64,000 nt of DNA. It comes from Halococcus sediminicola (GTDB taxonomy: Archaea; Halobacteriota; Halobacteria; Halobacteriales; Halococcaceae). Made by a program: the position numbers and the translations under genes. The notes beneath the pieces were generated by a model. It saw only the letters and a program-made list of their open reading frames with translations, was not told the origin of the DNA and searched no databases. This document shows positions 1-9,222 of this stretch, one piece after another; the first letter of the stretch is position 1, and each line of letters starts with the position of its first letter. Location of the stretch: contig NZ_BBMP01000011.1 in NCBI RefSeq assembly GCF_000755245.1, positions 62,001-126,000 of the forward strand, read 5' to 3'.

Positions 1-531
1 GATCAGCATGACGACGATGGCCGGCACCATCACCTTCGTGGCGAGTTCGATGCCGTCCTCGATGCCGAGCGCGACGATGCCGATGGTGATGAGCATGAAG
101 AGACCGTGGGTGATGACCGAGGGCAGTCCCACCGAGATGGCACCGAAATATCCTTCCGGTGCGGCGAGCGCGCCGCCCGTCACGCTCCCGCCAACGTACC
201 GGAGCACCCAGCCGCCGATCACGCTATAATACGAGAGCGTCCAGAAGGCCGCGAGAACGCCGAGCGCACCGACGAACCACCAGCCCGGATGCTTGAGCTT
301 GCGGAACGCGCCGATGGCGCTGGTGTTGGCCCGCCGGCCGATGACGAACTCCCCGAGGAGGACGGGAATCCCAATGAGCAAGACGGCGAACAGGTAGACC
401 ACCAGAAAGGCCGCGCCGCCGTTCGTGGAGGTCTGGAACGGAAAGCGCCAGATGTTCCCGAGTCCAACTGCACTGCCGATGGCCGCAAGGATGAACCCCG
501 CCCTCGTGGCCCATGTTTCACGTTCTGCCAT
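1..531 (-). CDS. Sodium:neurotransmitter symporter (SNF/NSS) family transporter, partial
   Basis: This is the N-terminal 177 residues of an SNF/NSS family transporter; the rest lies beyond the left edge. Family members use the sodium gradient to import amino acids or related small solutes through the cytoplasmic membrane. The first helix has the family signature GSAVGLGNIWRFPF (residues 19-32), which in characterised members forms sodium and substrate sites, and several more hydrophobic segments follow. ATG at 531 is chosen because a TATA-like TTTTTAACC (minus strand, about 551-559) lies about 25 bases upstream, as expected for a leaderless mRNA. The substrate cannot be told from the fragment. 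Confidence 0.9.
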   Translation of the reverse strand, partial: MAERETWATRAGFILAAIGSAVGLGNIWRFPFQTSTNGGAAFLVVYLFAVLLIGIPVLLGEFVIGRRANTSAIGAFRKLKHPGWWFVGALGVLAAFWTLSYYSVIGGWVLRYVGGSVTGGALAAPEGYFGAISVGLPSVITHGLFMLITIGIVALGIEDGIELATKVMVPAIVVMLI

Positions 532-596
532 AACTGACGGGGTTTCGCTCCGGTTAAAAACCTTCGTGAAACGCTCGCGTGTGACCGGTTCTCTCG

Positions 597-1298
597 TCAG
601 GCCTCGCCGTAAACGGGGACGGCCGCGCCGCTGGTGAGAGCCGCCCTGTCGGAGCAGAGGAACAACACCACGTCCGCGATCTCCTCGGGCGTCGGCCAGT
701 CGTCGGGGTCGCCCGAGAGCATCTCGCGGTTCGCTGGCGTGTCGATGACCTTCGGCATGATCGCGTTCGCGCGCATCTCGCCACGGTTTTCCTCGGCGAT
801 GGTCTCGGTCAGCAGTCGAATCCCGGCCTTCGCCGCTCGGTAGGGTCCGTCGCCCTCACCACCTTCGAGGGACGATTTGGCCGACACCGAGACGACCGCT
901 CCGCCCGACTCCCGGAGGTGGGGGATGGCGTGTTTCGAGGCGAGAAACATGGTCTTGAGGTTGACGTCGAAGACCGTCTCGAACTCGTCACTATCCGTCT
1001 CGTCTATCGGTTGGCCGCCCTGCCACATCCCGGCGATATTGCAGAGCGCGTCGAGGCGGCCCTCGGTCTCGACCACTTCGCTCACGACACGCTCGACGTC
1101 GCCCTCGTCGGTGAAGTCGGCTTCGTGGAAGGCGAAGTGAGGATCGAGCAGCGAGTCCTCGTCGTCGGGCGGTACGAGGTCGGTCGCGTGGACGGTCGCG
1201 CCCGCCCGCTCGAACGCCTCGCAGATACCGCTGCCGAGCGCGCCGCTCGCGCCGGTGACGAGCACTACCTGTCCATCGAAATCGAACTCGGTCGGCAT
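597..1298 (-). CDS. Short-chain dehydrogenase/reductase (SDR)
   Basis: A 233-residue classical SDR, an NAD(P)-dependent cytoplasmic oxidoreductase. The Rossmann nucleotide-binding motif TGASGALGSG is at residues 15-24, the NIAG motif is near residue 87, and the catalytic Ser and YxxxK pair are visible as VSVSAKSS and PYRAAKAG (about residue 153). Length fits the 3-oxoacyl-ACP reductase-like subgroup, but the substrate cannot be predicted. It lies just downstream of the dld gene on the same strand, yet has its own TATA-like element (cgatatatgc on the plus strand, 1321-1330) 25-30 bases before the ATG, so it is probably transcribed separately. A link with lactate metabolism is only positional. 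Confidence 0.9.
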   Translation of the reverse strand: MPTEFDFDGQVVLVTGASGALGSGICEAFERAGATVHATDLVPPDDEDSLLDPHFAFHEADFTDEGDVERVVSEVVETEGRLDALCNIAGMWQGGQPIDETDSDEFETVFDVNLKTMFLASKHAIPHLRESGGAVVSVSAKSSLEGGEGDGPYRAAKAGIRLLTETIAEENRGEMRANAIMPKVIDTPANREMLSGDPDDWPTPEEIADVVLFLCSDRAALTSGAAVPVYGEA

Positions 1299-1320
1299 GG
1301 GATTTCATTGCACCTCGAAC

Positions 1321-1330
1321 CGATATATGC
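1321..1330 (-). promoter_or_regulatory. TATA box of the SDR gene
   Basis: On the minus strand the sequence reads GCATATATCG, centred about 27 bases before the ATG at 1298. This spacing is typical of haloarchaeal leaderless transcripts and indicates that the SDR gene does not depend on read-through from dld. Confidence 0.5.
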
Positions 1331-1352
1331 GTTCGGGCGCTGCGGCCCGAGC

Positions 1353-4300
1353 TCACTCGGCGAGCGCGTCGGCGACCCGCTCGATCGGATGCGGTGGTTC
1401 CTCGCTCTCGTGCTCGCCGAGTTGGCTCCGGCAGGACGCCCCCGGTGCGACCACGCTCTCCCCGTCGCTTTCGTCGACCTGCTCGTAGAGCACGTCGGCG
1501 ATGGCGCGGCTCATCGAGAGGTGTTCGGCCTCGTAGCCGAAGGAGCCGGCCATGCCACAGCAGCCCGAATCGAGGGCGTCCACCGCGTAGCCTGCTCGCC
1601 GCAGGACACCAACCGCGTGGTGGTCTTTCTTGGTTGCCTTCTGATGACAGTGGCCGTGGTAGGTCAGCGATTCGCCTCCTTCGCCGAACGTCATCGCCTC
1701 GTCGAGTCGGAAGCGGTCGACGTATTCGAGAACTCCATACGTATTCCCGGTGACGGTCTCGACGTTACTCTGGCCACCGTCGGTCGCCGGTTTTTGCCCA
1801 CCCTCGCCGGCGGCGACGGTGCCCGTGGGTGTGCTCCTATCGGCGGCCGGAACCAAGTCGGGGTAGTCGTACTGGAACATGACGGCGTCGGAGGGTTCGA
1901 CCACGACCACGTCCCAGTCACGGCGGACGAGCGGCGCGAGCGCGGCGACGTTCTGCTCGGCAGCCGCGCGGGCCTGCTCGATGAATCCCTTCGAGTAGGC
2001 CGGTCGGCCGCTGTCGGCCACGCCGAGCGGAAGACGGACGTGGACGCCGGCGGCTTCGAGCACTCGCACCGTGGCTTTCCCGGCGGCGGGGTGGTTGTAG
2101 TTCGTGTAGGTGTCCGGGAAGAGCAGAACCTTCCTGTCGGCATCGCCCGCCGACACCTGTGCGCCGCCGCGGGCCCCGAACCACTCCTCGAAGCTCTCGG
2201 CGTGGAAGGTCGGCAGCGTCCGCTCTTTGGCGATGCCGACCGTTCGTTCGAGGAGAGCGCGCGCACCCGGCAGTTCAGTCCCCCAGTTCGATAGCGGCGC
2301 GAACCGGCTGCCGAGCGCCGAGAGGGCCTCGATGTTCGCAAAGAGATGGTCGCGGAGGCTCGCCCCGTGGCGCTGGTGGTATTCGTTCGTGACTTCGGCC
2401 TTCATCTTCGCCATGTCCACCTCGCTCGGGCAGTCGTTCGCACAGCCCTTGCAGCCGATACAGAGGTCCATCACCTCGTTCATGAACTCGACGTCGAGTG
2501 CGTCACCGTCGAGGTCACCGCTCATCGCGTCGCGCAGCAGGTTCGCCCGCCCGCGCGTGCTGAGGATTTCCTCCTCGCTGGCCCGATAGGTCGGACACAT
2601 CGTTCCCCCAGTAGTGGACTGGTGGCCGCGACAGCCGCCACAGCCGTGACAGAGTTCGGCCATGCCCTGAAATCCGTTCTCGTTCTCCCAGCGGAGTTCG
2701 GTCTCGAAGCCCGCGTCGAACTCGTAGGCCGAATCGAATCGGAGGTCCTCGGTGGGGCTTGGTGCGTCCCTGTCCACACCGTCGGGCAGCCCACAGACCT
2801 GTCCGGGATTCAGCAGCCAGTCGGGGTCGAAGACGCTCTTCAACTCGCGGAACACGCCCCAGAGACCCTCGCCGTAGCGCTTGCGATTCCACTTCGTGCG
2901 CGCGTGGCCGTCGCCGTGCTCGCCCGAGACGCTGCCCCCGTACTCGACCACCAGGTCCGTCACGTTCTCGGCGATTGCCTCCATCCGTTCCCGTCCCTCG
3001 ACGGTCTTCGTATCGATGAGCGGTCGGACGTGGAGCACGCCCGGACCGGCGTGGGCGTAGAAACTCGCAAAGGTGCCCTGCTCGTCGAGGATATCCTGAA
3101 AGTCGGCGACGTACTCCGGGAGGTGTGCGGCCGGGATGGCACAGTCCTCGATGAACGAGATGTGTTTCGCGTCCGAGGTGCGCGAGAGCAGGATGGGCAG
3201 GCCGGATTTGCGCATCTTCCAGAACTGCGCCCGCGTGTCGGCGTCGTGGGCCTCCATCGCCGCGTTCGCGTATCGTCGTTTTTCCGTCAGTTCGTCCGCA
3301 CCTACACTCGGCTCGACAACCGAGTCACCACCCACGCGGTCGGCGACGAGGTCCGCGACCCGCTGTTTTCCCTCCTCGTCAGAGTCGGCGTAGAACTCCA
3401 CCAGCAGGACGGAATCGGTCCCCTCGGGCAGCATCCCCACGACGTCGGCGAACTCGCTGGTGTCGCGTGCGAGGTCCAGTAGTACGGAGTCCATCACCTC
3501 GACGGCCGCGGGGTCGTGATCGAGAATCGGCTCGACGTCTTCCATCGCCTCACCCAGCGAATCGTACGTTAGCAGTCCGATGGCTTTCGTTTCGGGGATC
3601 GTTTCGAGCGCGACGGTCGACTCGGTGACGATCGCAAGGGTTCCCTCGCTGCCGGCGAGCAGGCGCGCGAGGTTCACCGATCCCTCGCGGGCGTCTTCGA
3701 CCAGCATATCGAGGTCGTAGCCGGAGACGTTGCGTTTCAAATCGGGATAGGCGTCCTCGATTGCTTCGGATTCCTCGTCGATGATGCGCGCGACTGCGGC
3801 GTGGATGCGCGCTTCGAGATTCCCCTCCGAATCGGCGCATTCGTGGAGTTCTTCCACAGTGAGCTCGCCGAATTCTGTTACTGTGCCGTCTGCGAGCACG
3901 ACCTCGCAGGACTCGATATAGGCGTCGGTTTTTCCATATTTGAGCGAGTGCGCTCCGGTACTGTTGTTGCCGATGGCACCTCCTAAAGCGCTCTTGTCGC
4001 CCCACGCCGGGTCGGGTGCGAATTTGAGGTCGTGCGGGGCGAGCGCTTCGTCGATGTCGCCGAGGTAGATACCCGGCTGGGCGGTGGCCGTCCGAGCTTC
4101 GAGGTCCACGTCGAGCAGACCGTCCATGTTCCGTGTGAAATCGAGGACGACGGCCTCGTTGACGGCCTGCCCGGCGAGGCTCGTCCCGCCGCCGCGCGGG
4201 AGTACCGGAATCCCTTCGGTAGAACAGTATTCGACCACCCTTTCGACGTCGGCGGTCGATTCCGGGAAGACGACGCCGATGGGCGTCATCTCGTAGGCGC

Positions 4301-4472
4301 TCGCGTCCGTCGCGTAGAGATCCCGCGAATACTCGTCGAAGCGAACGTCGCCCGCGACGCGTTCTTCGAGGTCCGCGAGGAGGTCCGGGCGGGCGACCGC
4401 GCCGCCGCGATGGTCGTAGTTCGCGTCGTCCGCGGGGTCGTCGGCCGGCAGCGTCTCGAAGTCGGATGTCAC
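1353..4472 (-). CDS. dld: FAD-linked oxidase/Fe-S fusion, probable D-lactate dehydrogenase
   Basis: A fusion of about 1039 residues resembling the GlcD-GlcF-type D-2-hydroxyacid dehydrogenases. An N-terminal FAD_binding_4 domain (PRGGGTSLAGQA, GGAIGNNSTGAHS) is followed by an FAD-oxidase C domain. Two 4Fe-4S ferredoxin motifs come next, CHGCGGC (about residue 606) and CIGCKGCANDCP (about 667). The C-terminal module has HGHCHQK and SGCCGMAGSFGYE (about 970). It likely oxidises D-lactate at the inner face of the membrane and passes electrons to quinone. GTG at 4472 is chosen because the open frame upstream encodes unrelated Ser/Arg-rich sequence that looks non-coding. lctP lies 64 bases upstream on the same strand. 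The first CCG motif of the C-terminal module is missing (see findings). Glycolate is an alternative substrate. Confidence 0.88.
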   Translation of the reverse strand: MTSDFETLPADDPADDANYDHRGGAVARPDLLADLEERVAGDVRFDEYSRDLYATDASAYEMTPIGVVFPESTADVERVVEYCSTEGIPVLPRGGGTSLAGQAVNEAVVLDFTRNMDGLLDVDLEARTATAQPGIYLGDIDEALAPHDLKFAPDPAWGDKSALGGAIGNNSTGAHSLKYGKTDAYIESCEVVLADGTVTEFGELTVEELHECADSEGNLEARIHAAVARIIDEESEAIEDAYPDLKRNVSGYDLDMLVEDAREGSVNLARLLAGSEGTLAIVTESTVALETIPETKAIGLLTYDSLGEAMEDVEPILDHDPAAVEVMDSVLLDLARDTSEFADVVGMLPEGTDSVLLVEFYADSDEEGKQRVADLVADRVGGDSVVEPSVGADELTEKRRYANAAMEAHDADTRAQFWKMRKSGLPILLSRTSDAKHISFIEDCAIPAAHLPEYVADFQDILDEQGTFASFYAHAGPGVLHVRPLIDTKTVEGRERMEAIAENVTDLVVEYGGSVSGEHGDGHARTKWNRKRYGEGLWGVFRELKSVFDPDWLLNPGQVCGLPDGVDRDAPSPTEDLRFDSAYEFDAGFETELRWENENGFQGMAELCHGCGGCRGHQSTTGGTMCPTYRASEEEILSTRGRANLLRDAMSGDLDGDALDVEFMNEVMDLCIGCKGCANDCPSEVDMAKMKAEVTNEYHQRHGASLRDHLFANIEALSALGSRFAPLSNWGTELPGARALLERTVGIAKERTLPTFHAESFEEWFGARGGAQVSAGDADRKVLLFPDTYTNYNHPAAGKATVRVLEAAGVHVRLPLGVADSGRPAYSKGFIEQARAAAEQNVAALAPLVRRDWDVVVVEPSDAVMFQYDYPDLVPAADRSTPTGTVAAGEGGQKPATDGGQSNVETVTGNTYGVLEYVDRFRLDEAMTFGEGGESLTYHGHCHQKATKKDHHAVGVLRRAGYAVDALDSGCCGMAGSFGYEAEHLSMSRAIADVLYEQVDESDGESVVAPGASCRSQLGEHESEEPPHPIERVADALAE

Positions 4473-4536
4473 GATGGCGCACGGTTCGTCGTGGGGGAAT
4501 AAACACCCGTCGGACGAATGGGTTGCCCCCGTGGCC

Positions 4537-6255
4537 TCAGAACACGCCGGGGAAGAGCACGTAGCTGAACAGTAGCGCGAGCAGCCCCGAGAAGGCCGCG
4601 TAGTACGCCAGCGGGATGAGTTCGAGGCGGATGACGCGGCCCTCCTCGCCGACGAGACCGACGACCGCGAGCGCGGCGACGACGTTGTGGACGGCGATGA
4701 GGTTGCCGATCGCGCCACCGACGGCCTGTGCGCCGAGCATCAGCGTTCTCGGCGTGCCGATTTCGGTGGCGACACCGTACTGGAAAGTGCCGAAGAGGAT
4801 GTCGCTGACGGTGTTCGACCCGGCGAGGAACGCGCCGAACGCTCCCACGAGCGGCGCGAAGAACGGATAGACGCCGCCGGCGACGTTCGCCGTGGTATCC
4901 GAAAGTACGATGAGCATGCTGTCGGCACCCGTTGCGGCTCCCGACTGGAGCATTATCTGGACCGTGGCGACGGCGAACAGCAGCGCGACCACGGGCGGGG
5001 CGATCTTCTCGACCGTCTCGCGCCACGCCGCCCGCACCTCGCCGCCGTTCATGCGATGGAGCGGAATCGTCAACAGCGAGACGAACACGAACGCCGCACC
5101 GGGGAGATAGAGTACTTGGAGGTCGTTCGTCAGGCCCGTCCCGAGGATGTCCGACCAGACGAGGACGGCCGTGCTCTGGAGAAACGCCGCCAGCGGGTCG
5201 ACGACGCGCGTGGCGACGAGCACCACGACGAGCAGCAGGTACGGCGTCCACGCCTTCCAGAGACTCATCGACGCGTGCCCGCCGTCGGCCGCGACGGTTC
5301 CGTCGCTCTCGACCGATTCACCGGGTTCGATGTCGCCCACCCAGTGGTCAGGCCACGCCGCCGGGTTCTCGAACTCCCACTGTTCGTCCGGGCGGAGATA
5401 GCCGAGTTTGAGCACGCCCACCGTGAGCGCCAGCCCGACCAGCGCGCCGAGCAGGCCGGGAAACACCGGGCCGAGAAAGGCGGCGGTGAGCCAGTATGGC
5501 ACCGCGAACGCCGCCCACGCGAACAGACAGAGCGGAGCCACTTCGAGCGCCGGCCGAATCGAGCGTTCCGGGCCGAAAAAGCGCGTCATCATCGCCACGC
5601 CGATGAACGGCACCGCGATGCCGACGATGACGTGATAGGTCGCCGCCCACGTCCCGATTTCGGCGACCCAGCCCGCGATGGAAAACGGCGTCTCCGCGAG
5701 CACTGTCGAGCGGATCGCCTCGCTCGAAGCGAACGTGTCTTCCAGTCCGATGATGAGCGGCGTACCGACCGCGCCGAAGGTGATCGCCATGAGGTTGCCC
5801 GTCAGCGCGACGACGACGGCCGCGAGCGGGGGGAAGCCGAGTCCCACCAGGAGGGGACCGACGACCGCCGCCGGCGTTCCGAAGCCGGCTGCGCCCTCGA
5901 CGAACGACCCCATCAGGAAGACCAACAGCACCACCTGCACCCGGCGGTCCTCGCTGATGGCGGCGAACCCCTGGCTGATGGCGCCGAACGCGCCGGTCTC
6001 CTTCAGCGTGTAGAGCAGGAGGATGGCCCCGAAGACGATCCAGAGGATCTGGGTCGCGGTGATGAACCCGTTGATGGTCGCGGCGGCCGCCCAGCGGAGG
6101 TCCATCCCCCAGCCGACGATACCGGCGACGAGCGCGACCAGCCACGCGACCGGCATCGCGCGCGTCGCCGGCCAGAACAGTCCGACCATCAACACGGCGA
6201 TGGCGACCAGCGGCGAGAGCGCGATGAGTATCTCGACGAGGCTAGCCATCGACAC
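4537..6255 (-). CDS. lctP: L-lactate permease family transporter (LctP)
   Basis: A 572-residue polytopic membrane protein of the LctP/LldP family, which imports L- and D-lactate and often glycolate with a cation. Family-typical segments include GAAGFGTPAAVVGPLLVGLG near residue 120, a run of about twelve hydrophobic helices, and the late motif GSNTVSDILFGTFQYG. ATG codons at 6255 and 6249 are both possible; the first is used here. It is the first gene of the minus-strand lactate unit, 64 bases before dld, and divergent from lutC-lutBA. This arrangement puts uptake and both oxidation routes under one intergenic control region. Confidence 0.92.
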   Translation of the reverse strand: MSMASLVEILIALSPLVAIAVLMVGLFWPATRAMPVAWLVALVAGIVGWGMDLRWAAAATINGFITATQILWIVFGAILLLYTLKETGAFGAISQGFAAISEDRRVQVVLLVFLMGSFVEGAAGFGTPAAVVGPLLVGLGFPPLAAVVVALTGNLMAITFGAVGTPLIIGLEDTFASSEAIRSTVLAETPFSIAGWVAEIGTWAATYHVIVGIAVPFIGVAMMTRFFGPERSIRPALEVAPLCLFAWAAFAVPYWLTAAFLGPVFPGLLGALVGLALTVGVLKLGYLRPDEQWEFENPAAWPDHWVGDIEPGESVESDGTVAADGGHASMSLWKAWTPYLLLVVVLVATRVVDPLAAFLQSTAVLVWSDILGTGLTNDLQVLYLPGAAFVFVSLLTIPLHRMNGGEVRAAWRETVEKIAPPVVALLFAVATVQIMLQSGAATGADSMLIVLSDTTANVAGGVYPFFAPLVGAFGAFLAGSNTVSDILFGTFQYGVATEIGTPRTLMLGAQAVGGAIGNLIAVHNVVAALAVVGLVGEEGRVIRLELIPLAYYAAFSGLLALLFSYVLFPGVF

Positions 6256-6480
6256 TCACCACCGAGCGAACAGCAGTCGATTCGTCCTCGATCGCCCGCG
6301 AGTCAAGCGTCCCCGATAGCATGTTCATGTGTGACACTCACAGTGCGGAACCCGGCTTCATAAATATCGGTATTGATGGAGAAACATAATTGAAGATAAT
6401 GATATTATCGATGGTCTCGGTGGTGAGAACGCGGGTGGCTCCGCGAAAGGCCGATATACCCCTCCACCGAACTCCGGACG
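6256..6480. promoter_or_regulatory. Divergent lactate-locus control region with two palindromes
   Basis: This 225-base region separates lctP-dld from lutC-lutBA. For the minus strand a TATA-like ATATTTATG lies at about 6359-6367. For the plus strand CGATATACCC (6451-6460) lies about 26 bases before the lutC ATG, fitting a leaderless mRNA. Two palindromes stand out: TGTGACACTCACA at 6330-6342, placed about where lctP transcription should start, and GATAATGATATTATC at 6395-6409, between the two promoters. They are candidate operators for a lactate-responsive regulator. No regulator gene lies next to them, so the controlling protein is unknown. Confidence 0.5.
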
Positions 6481-6984
6481 ATGAGTGAGTCCCTCACGGC
6501 GTTCGAGTCCTCGCTCGCCGGACTGGACGTCGCAACGACGCGAACCGATCCCGACGGGTTCGACGATGCGCTCGCCGAGGCGCTCCACGAACCAGCCGTC
6601 GGCGTTCCGCTGGGATTCGACGGCGTTTCGCTCGACGACGCGGAGGTAGTGCTCGACCCGACCCCGGCACAGCTCGGATCGGCGACGACGGGCGTCACCC
6701 CCACTCGGATGGGCATCGCCTCCTACGGAACCCTCGCGGTCGAATCGGATGAGGCGGGGAGCGAGCCGGTAAGTCTCTATCCCGACCGCCACGTCGCCGT
6801 CCTGCGCGAGGCGGACCTTCGTCCGGGGATGGACGAGGCGTTCGGCTGGCTCGAAGACGAATTCGCCGCCGGACGGAGTAGTTATGTGTTCGCCACCGGT
6901 GCGAGCGCGACCGCCGACATGGGCGAGATGGTCGAGGGTGTCCACGGTCCGGCTGAAGTGCACGTCATCGTGCTCGAACAATGA
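6481..6984 (+). CDS. lutC: LutC/YkgG-type LUD domain protein of L-lactate oxidation
   Basis: A 167-residue LUD-domain protein of the LutC/YkgG family. In bacteria LutABC is an iron-sulfur complex that oxidises L-lactate to pyruvate. The LUD fold is recognisable from LDPTPAQLGSATTGVTPTRM, GIASYGTLAV and the final HGPAEVHVIVLE. The stop overlaps the start of the next gene (ATGA), so the two are likely translated together. The protein is a little shorter than bacterial LutC (about 240 residues), with a reduced N-terminal part. It is the first gene of the plus-strand unit and appears to be transcribed without a leader. Confidence 0.85.
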   Translation: MSESLTAFESSLAGLDVATTRTDPDGFDDALAEALHEPAVGVPLGFDGVSLDDAEVVLDPTPAQLGSATTGVTPTRMGIASYGTLAVESDEAGSEPVSLYPDRHVAVLREADLRPGMDEAFGWLEDEFAAGRSSYVFATGASATADMGEMVEGVHGPAEVHVIVLEQ

Positions 6985-9188
6985 GCGCGGAGACCAGACG
7001 GGAGAAGGCCCAACACATCCGCCACCTGCTCGACACCGAAGGCGAGAACGTTCGGGCGAACGCGGGTCACTTCAACGAGAGTCGGTACGACGCCATCGAC
7101 GAGTTCGACGAGTACGAGGAGCTCCGAACCGAGGTTCGGGCAATCAAGGAGGATGCTATCGAGCGACTGCCCGAACTCGTCGAACAGGTGCGAGAGAGCG
7201 TCGAAGCCAACGGTGGGACGGTCTATCTCGCCGAGGACGCCACCGACGCCAATCGGTACATCGAGGAGGTCGCCGACGACGCGGAGACGCTCGTGAAGTC
7301 GAAGTCGATGACCACCGAGGAGATCGACGTCAACGATGCCCTCGAGAAGTCAGGAGTGGACGTCTACGAGACCGACCTCGGCGAGTTCGTGTTGCAGGTG
7401 GCCGACGAGACGCCATCGCACATCGTCGGCCCGTCGATCCACAAATCCCGCGAGGGGATCGCCGAACTGTTCAACGACCAGTTCGATCCCGACGAACCCT
7501 TAGAGAGCGCCGAGGAACTCACCGAGTTCGCCCGCGACTACCTCGGCGAGCGGATTCGAGATGCGGACGTCGGCATGACGGGTGCGAACTTCGTCGTCGC
7601 CGACAGTGGCACGATTACGCTCGTCACGAACGAGGGCAACGCCCGAAAATCGGCCGTGACGCCCGACACGCACGTCGCCGTGGCGGGTGTCGAGAAGCTG
7701 ATTCCCACGCTCTCTGATCTCCAGCCGTTCGTCGAACTCATCGCGCGCTCGGCGACCGGCCAGCCCATCACCCAGTACGTCACGATGCTTTCCCCTCCTG
7801 TGGAGACACCCACGGTCGATTTCGAGAGTCCCGACACGCCGATTTCCGAATCGGATGGCGACCGCGAGTTCCATCTCGTCCTGCTGGACAACGGCCGGAC
7901 AGCGATGCGAGACGACGACCAGTTGCGAGAGACGCTCTACTGCATCCGGTGTGGGGCCTGTGCGAACTCGTGTGCGAACTTCCAGCACGTCGGCGGCCAC
8001 GCCTTCGGCGGCGAGACCTATTCGGGTGGTATCGCCACGGGTTGGGAAGCCGGCGTCCACGGACAGCAGAGTGCAGAAGAGTTCAACGACCTCTGTACGG
8101 GCTGTTCGCGCTGTGTCAACAACTGTCCGGTGAAGATCGACATCCCATGGATCAACGAGGTGGTCAGGGACCGCATCAACCACGACGAGTCCACGGAGTT
8201 CGATTTCCTCGTCGAGGGACTGACCCCCGACGAGGAACCGGGCGGGATGAACATGCAAAAGCGGCTGTTCGGCAACTACGCGACCCTCGCCGAATGGGGG
8301 AGCGCAACCGCGCCACTGTCGAATTGGGTTGCGAGGAGCCGACCCGCACGGGCGCTCATGGAACGATTTCTGGGTGTCGACCGCCGGCGCGTGCTCCCGA
8401 AATTCGAGAGTGAAACCCTTCGAAAGTGGTTCGATTCCCGTGGCGGGTCGCGCGTGTCACCGGCCGACGCCGACCGCGAGGCGGTGCTCTATCCCGACGC
8501 CTACACGAATCACGTGCAGGTCGAGCGCGGGAAGGCCGCCGTCAGGGTGCTCGAAGCGCTCGGGGTCACGGTCGAGATTCCCGCCGTCGCCGCCAGCGGG
8601 CGCGCGCCGCTCTCACAGGGGATGCTTTCGACGGCGGAACGCCACGCCCACGACGTCTACGCCGACCTCGCCGAGCACATCGACGCCGACCGGGATATCG
8701 TCGTCATCGAACCCTCCGATCTCGCGATGTTCGCCGGCGAGTACGAGAAGTTCCTGCCCGAACGGTCGGCCGAGCGCCTCGACAGCAGTAGCTACGAGAT
8801 CATGGAGTACGTCTACGGACTGCTCGAAAACGGGGCCGACAGTAACGAACTGCGGGCGGGCGACGGGGAGCGAGTGGCCTATCACAGCCACTGCCAGCAG
8901 CGGACCCTCGGTCTCGAAGCCCACACGGTGGCCGTCCTCGAAGACCGTGGCTACGACGTGCTCACCTCCGAGGTCGAGTGCTGCGGGATGGCGGGCTCCT
9001 TTGGCTACAAGCGCGAATACTACGAGTTGAGCATGGACGTGGGAAGCGAACTCGAAGCCCAGTTCCGGACCGACGAGGCGCGCAATCGCACGGTTGTAGC
9101 GAGCGGCACGTCGTGTCTCGAACAGCTCGATTCGCTGCTGGAGCGGCCGAGCCGACATCCGGTGCAACTGTTGGACGCCCGAGTGTAG
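6981..9188 (+). CDS. lutB: LutB-LutA fusion, Fe-S subunit of L-lactate oxidation
   Basis: A 735-residue protein joining a LutB-like part to a LutA-like CCG part. Residues 1-310 are a LUD domain (GMTGANFVVADSGTITLVTN). Two ferredoxin motifs follow, CIRCGACANSC (about residue 321) and CTGCSRCVNNCP (about 371). The C-terminal third is a cysteine-rich module with HSHCQQR, VECCGMAGSFGYK (about 667) and GTSCLEQL. The product likely works with LutC to oxidise L-lactate in the cytoplasm and pass electrons onward. The last 290 residues closely resemble the end of Dld across the intergenic region. The start overlaps lutC by four bases. As in Dld, the first of the two usual CCG motifs is lost. Confidence 0.88.
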   Translation: MSAETRREKAQHIRHLLDTEGENVRANAGHFNESRYDAIDEFDEYEELRTEVRAIKEDAIERLPELVEQVRESVEANGGTVYLAEDATDANRYIEEVADDAETLVKSKSMTTEEIDVNDALEKSGVDVYETDLGEFVLQVADETPSHIVGPSIHKSREGIAELFNDQFDPDEPLESAEELTEFARDYLGERIRDADVGMTGANFVVADSGTITLVTNEGNARKSAVTPDTHVAVAGVEKLIPTLSDLQPFVELIARSATGQPITQYVTMLSPPVETPTVDFESPDTPISESDGDREFHLVLLDNGRTAMRDDDQLRETLYCIRCGACANSCANFQHVGGHAFGGETYSGGIATGWEAGVHGQQSAEEFNDLCTGCSRCVNNCPVKIDIPWINEVVRDRINHDESTEFDFLVEGLTPDEEPGGMNMQKRLFGNYATLAEWGSATAPLSNWVARSRPARALMERFLGVDRRRVLPKFESETLRKWFDSRGGSRVSPADADREAVLYPDAYTNHVQVERGKAAVRVLEALGVTVEIPAVAASGRAPLSQGMLSTAERHAHDVYADLAEHIDADRDIVVIEPSDLAMFAGEYEKFLPERSAERLDSSSYEIMEYVYGLLENGADSNELRAGDGERVAYHSHCQQRTLGLEAHTVAVLEDRGYDVLTSEVECCGMAGSFGYKREYYELSMDVGSELEAQFRTDEARNRTVVASGTSCLEQLDSLLERPSRHPVQLLDARV

Positions 9189-9222
9189 CTATCGGAAGTC
9201 GATCGGGTGATTTTTCGACGGG

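Noticed and set aside
918-2294. 458-codon plus-strand frame opposite the SDR and dld genes
   Set aside because: It is antisense to two clear enzyme genes and lacks any domain; high-GC DNA produces long open frames on the opposite strand.
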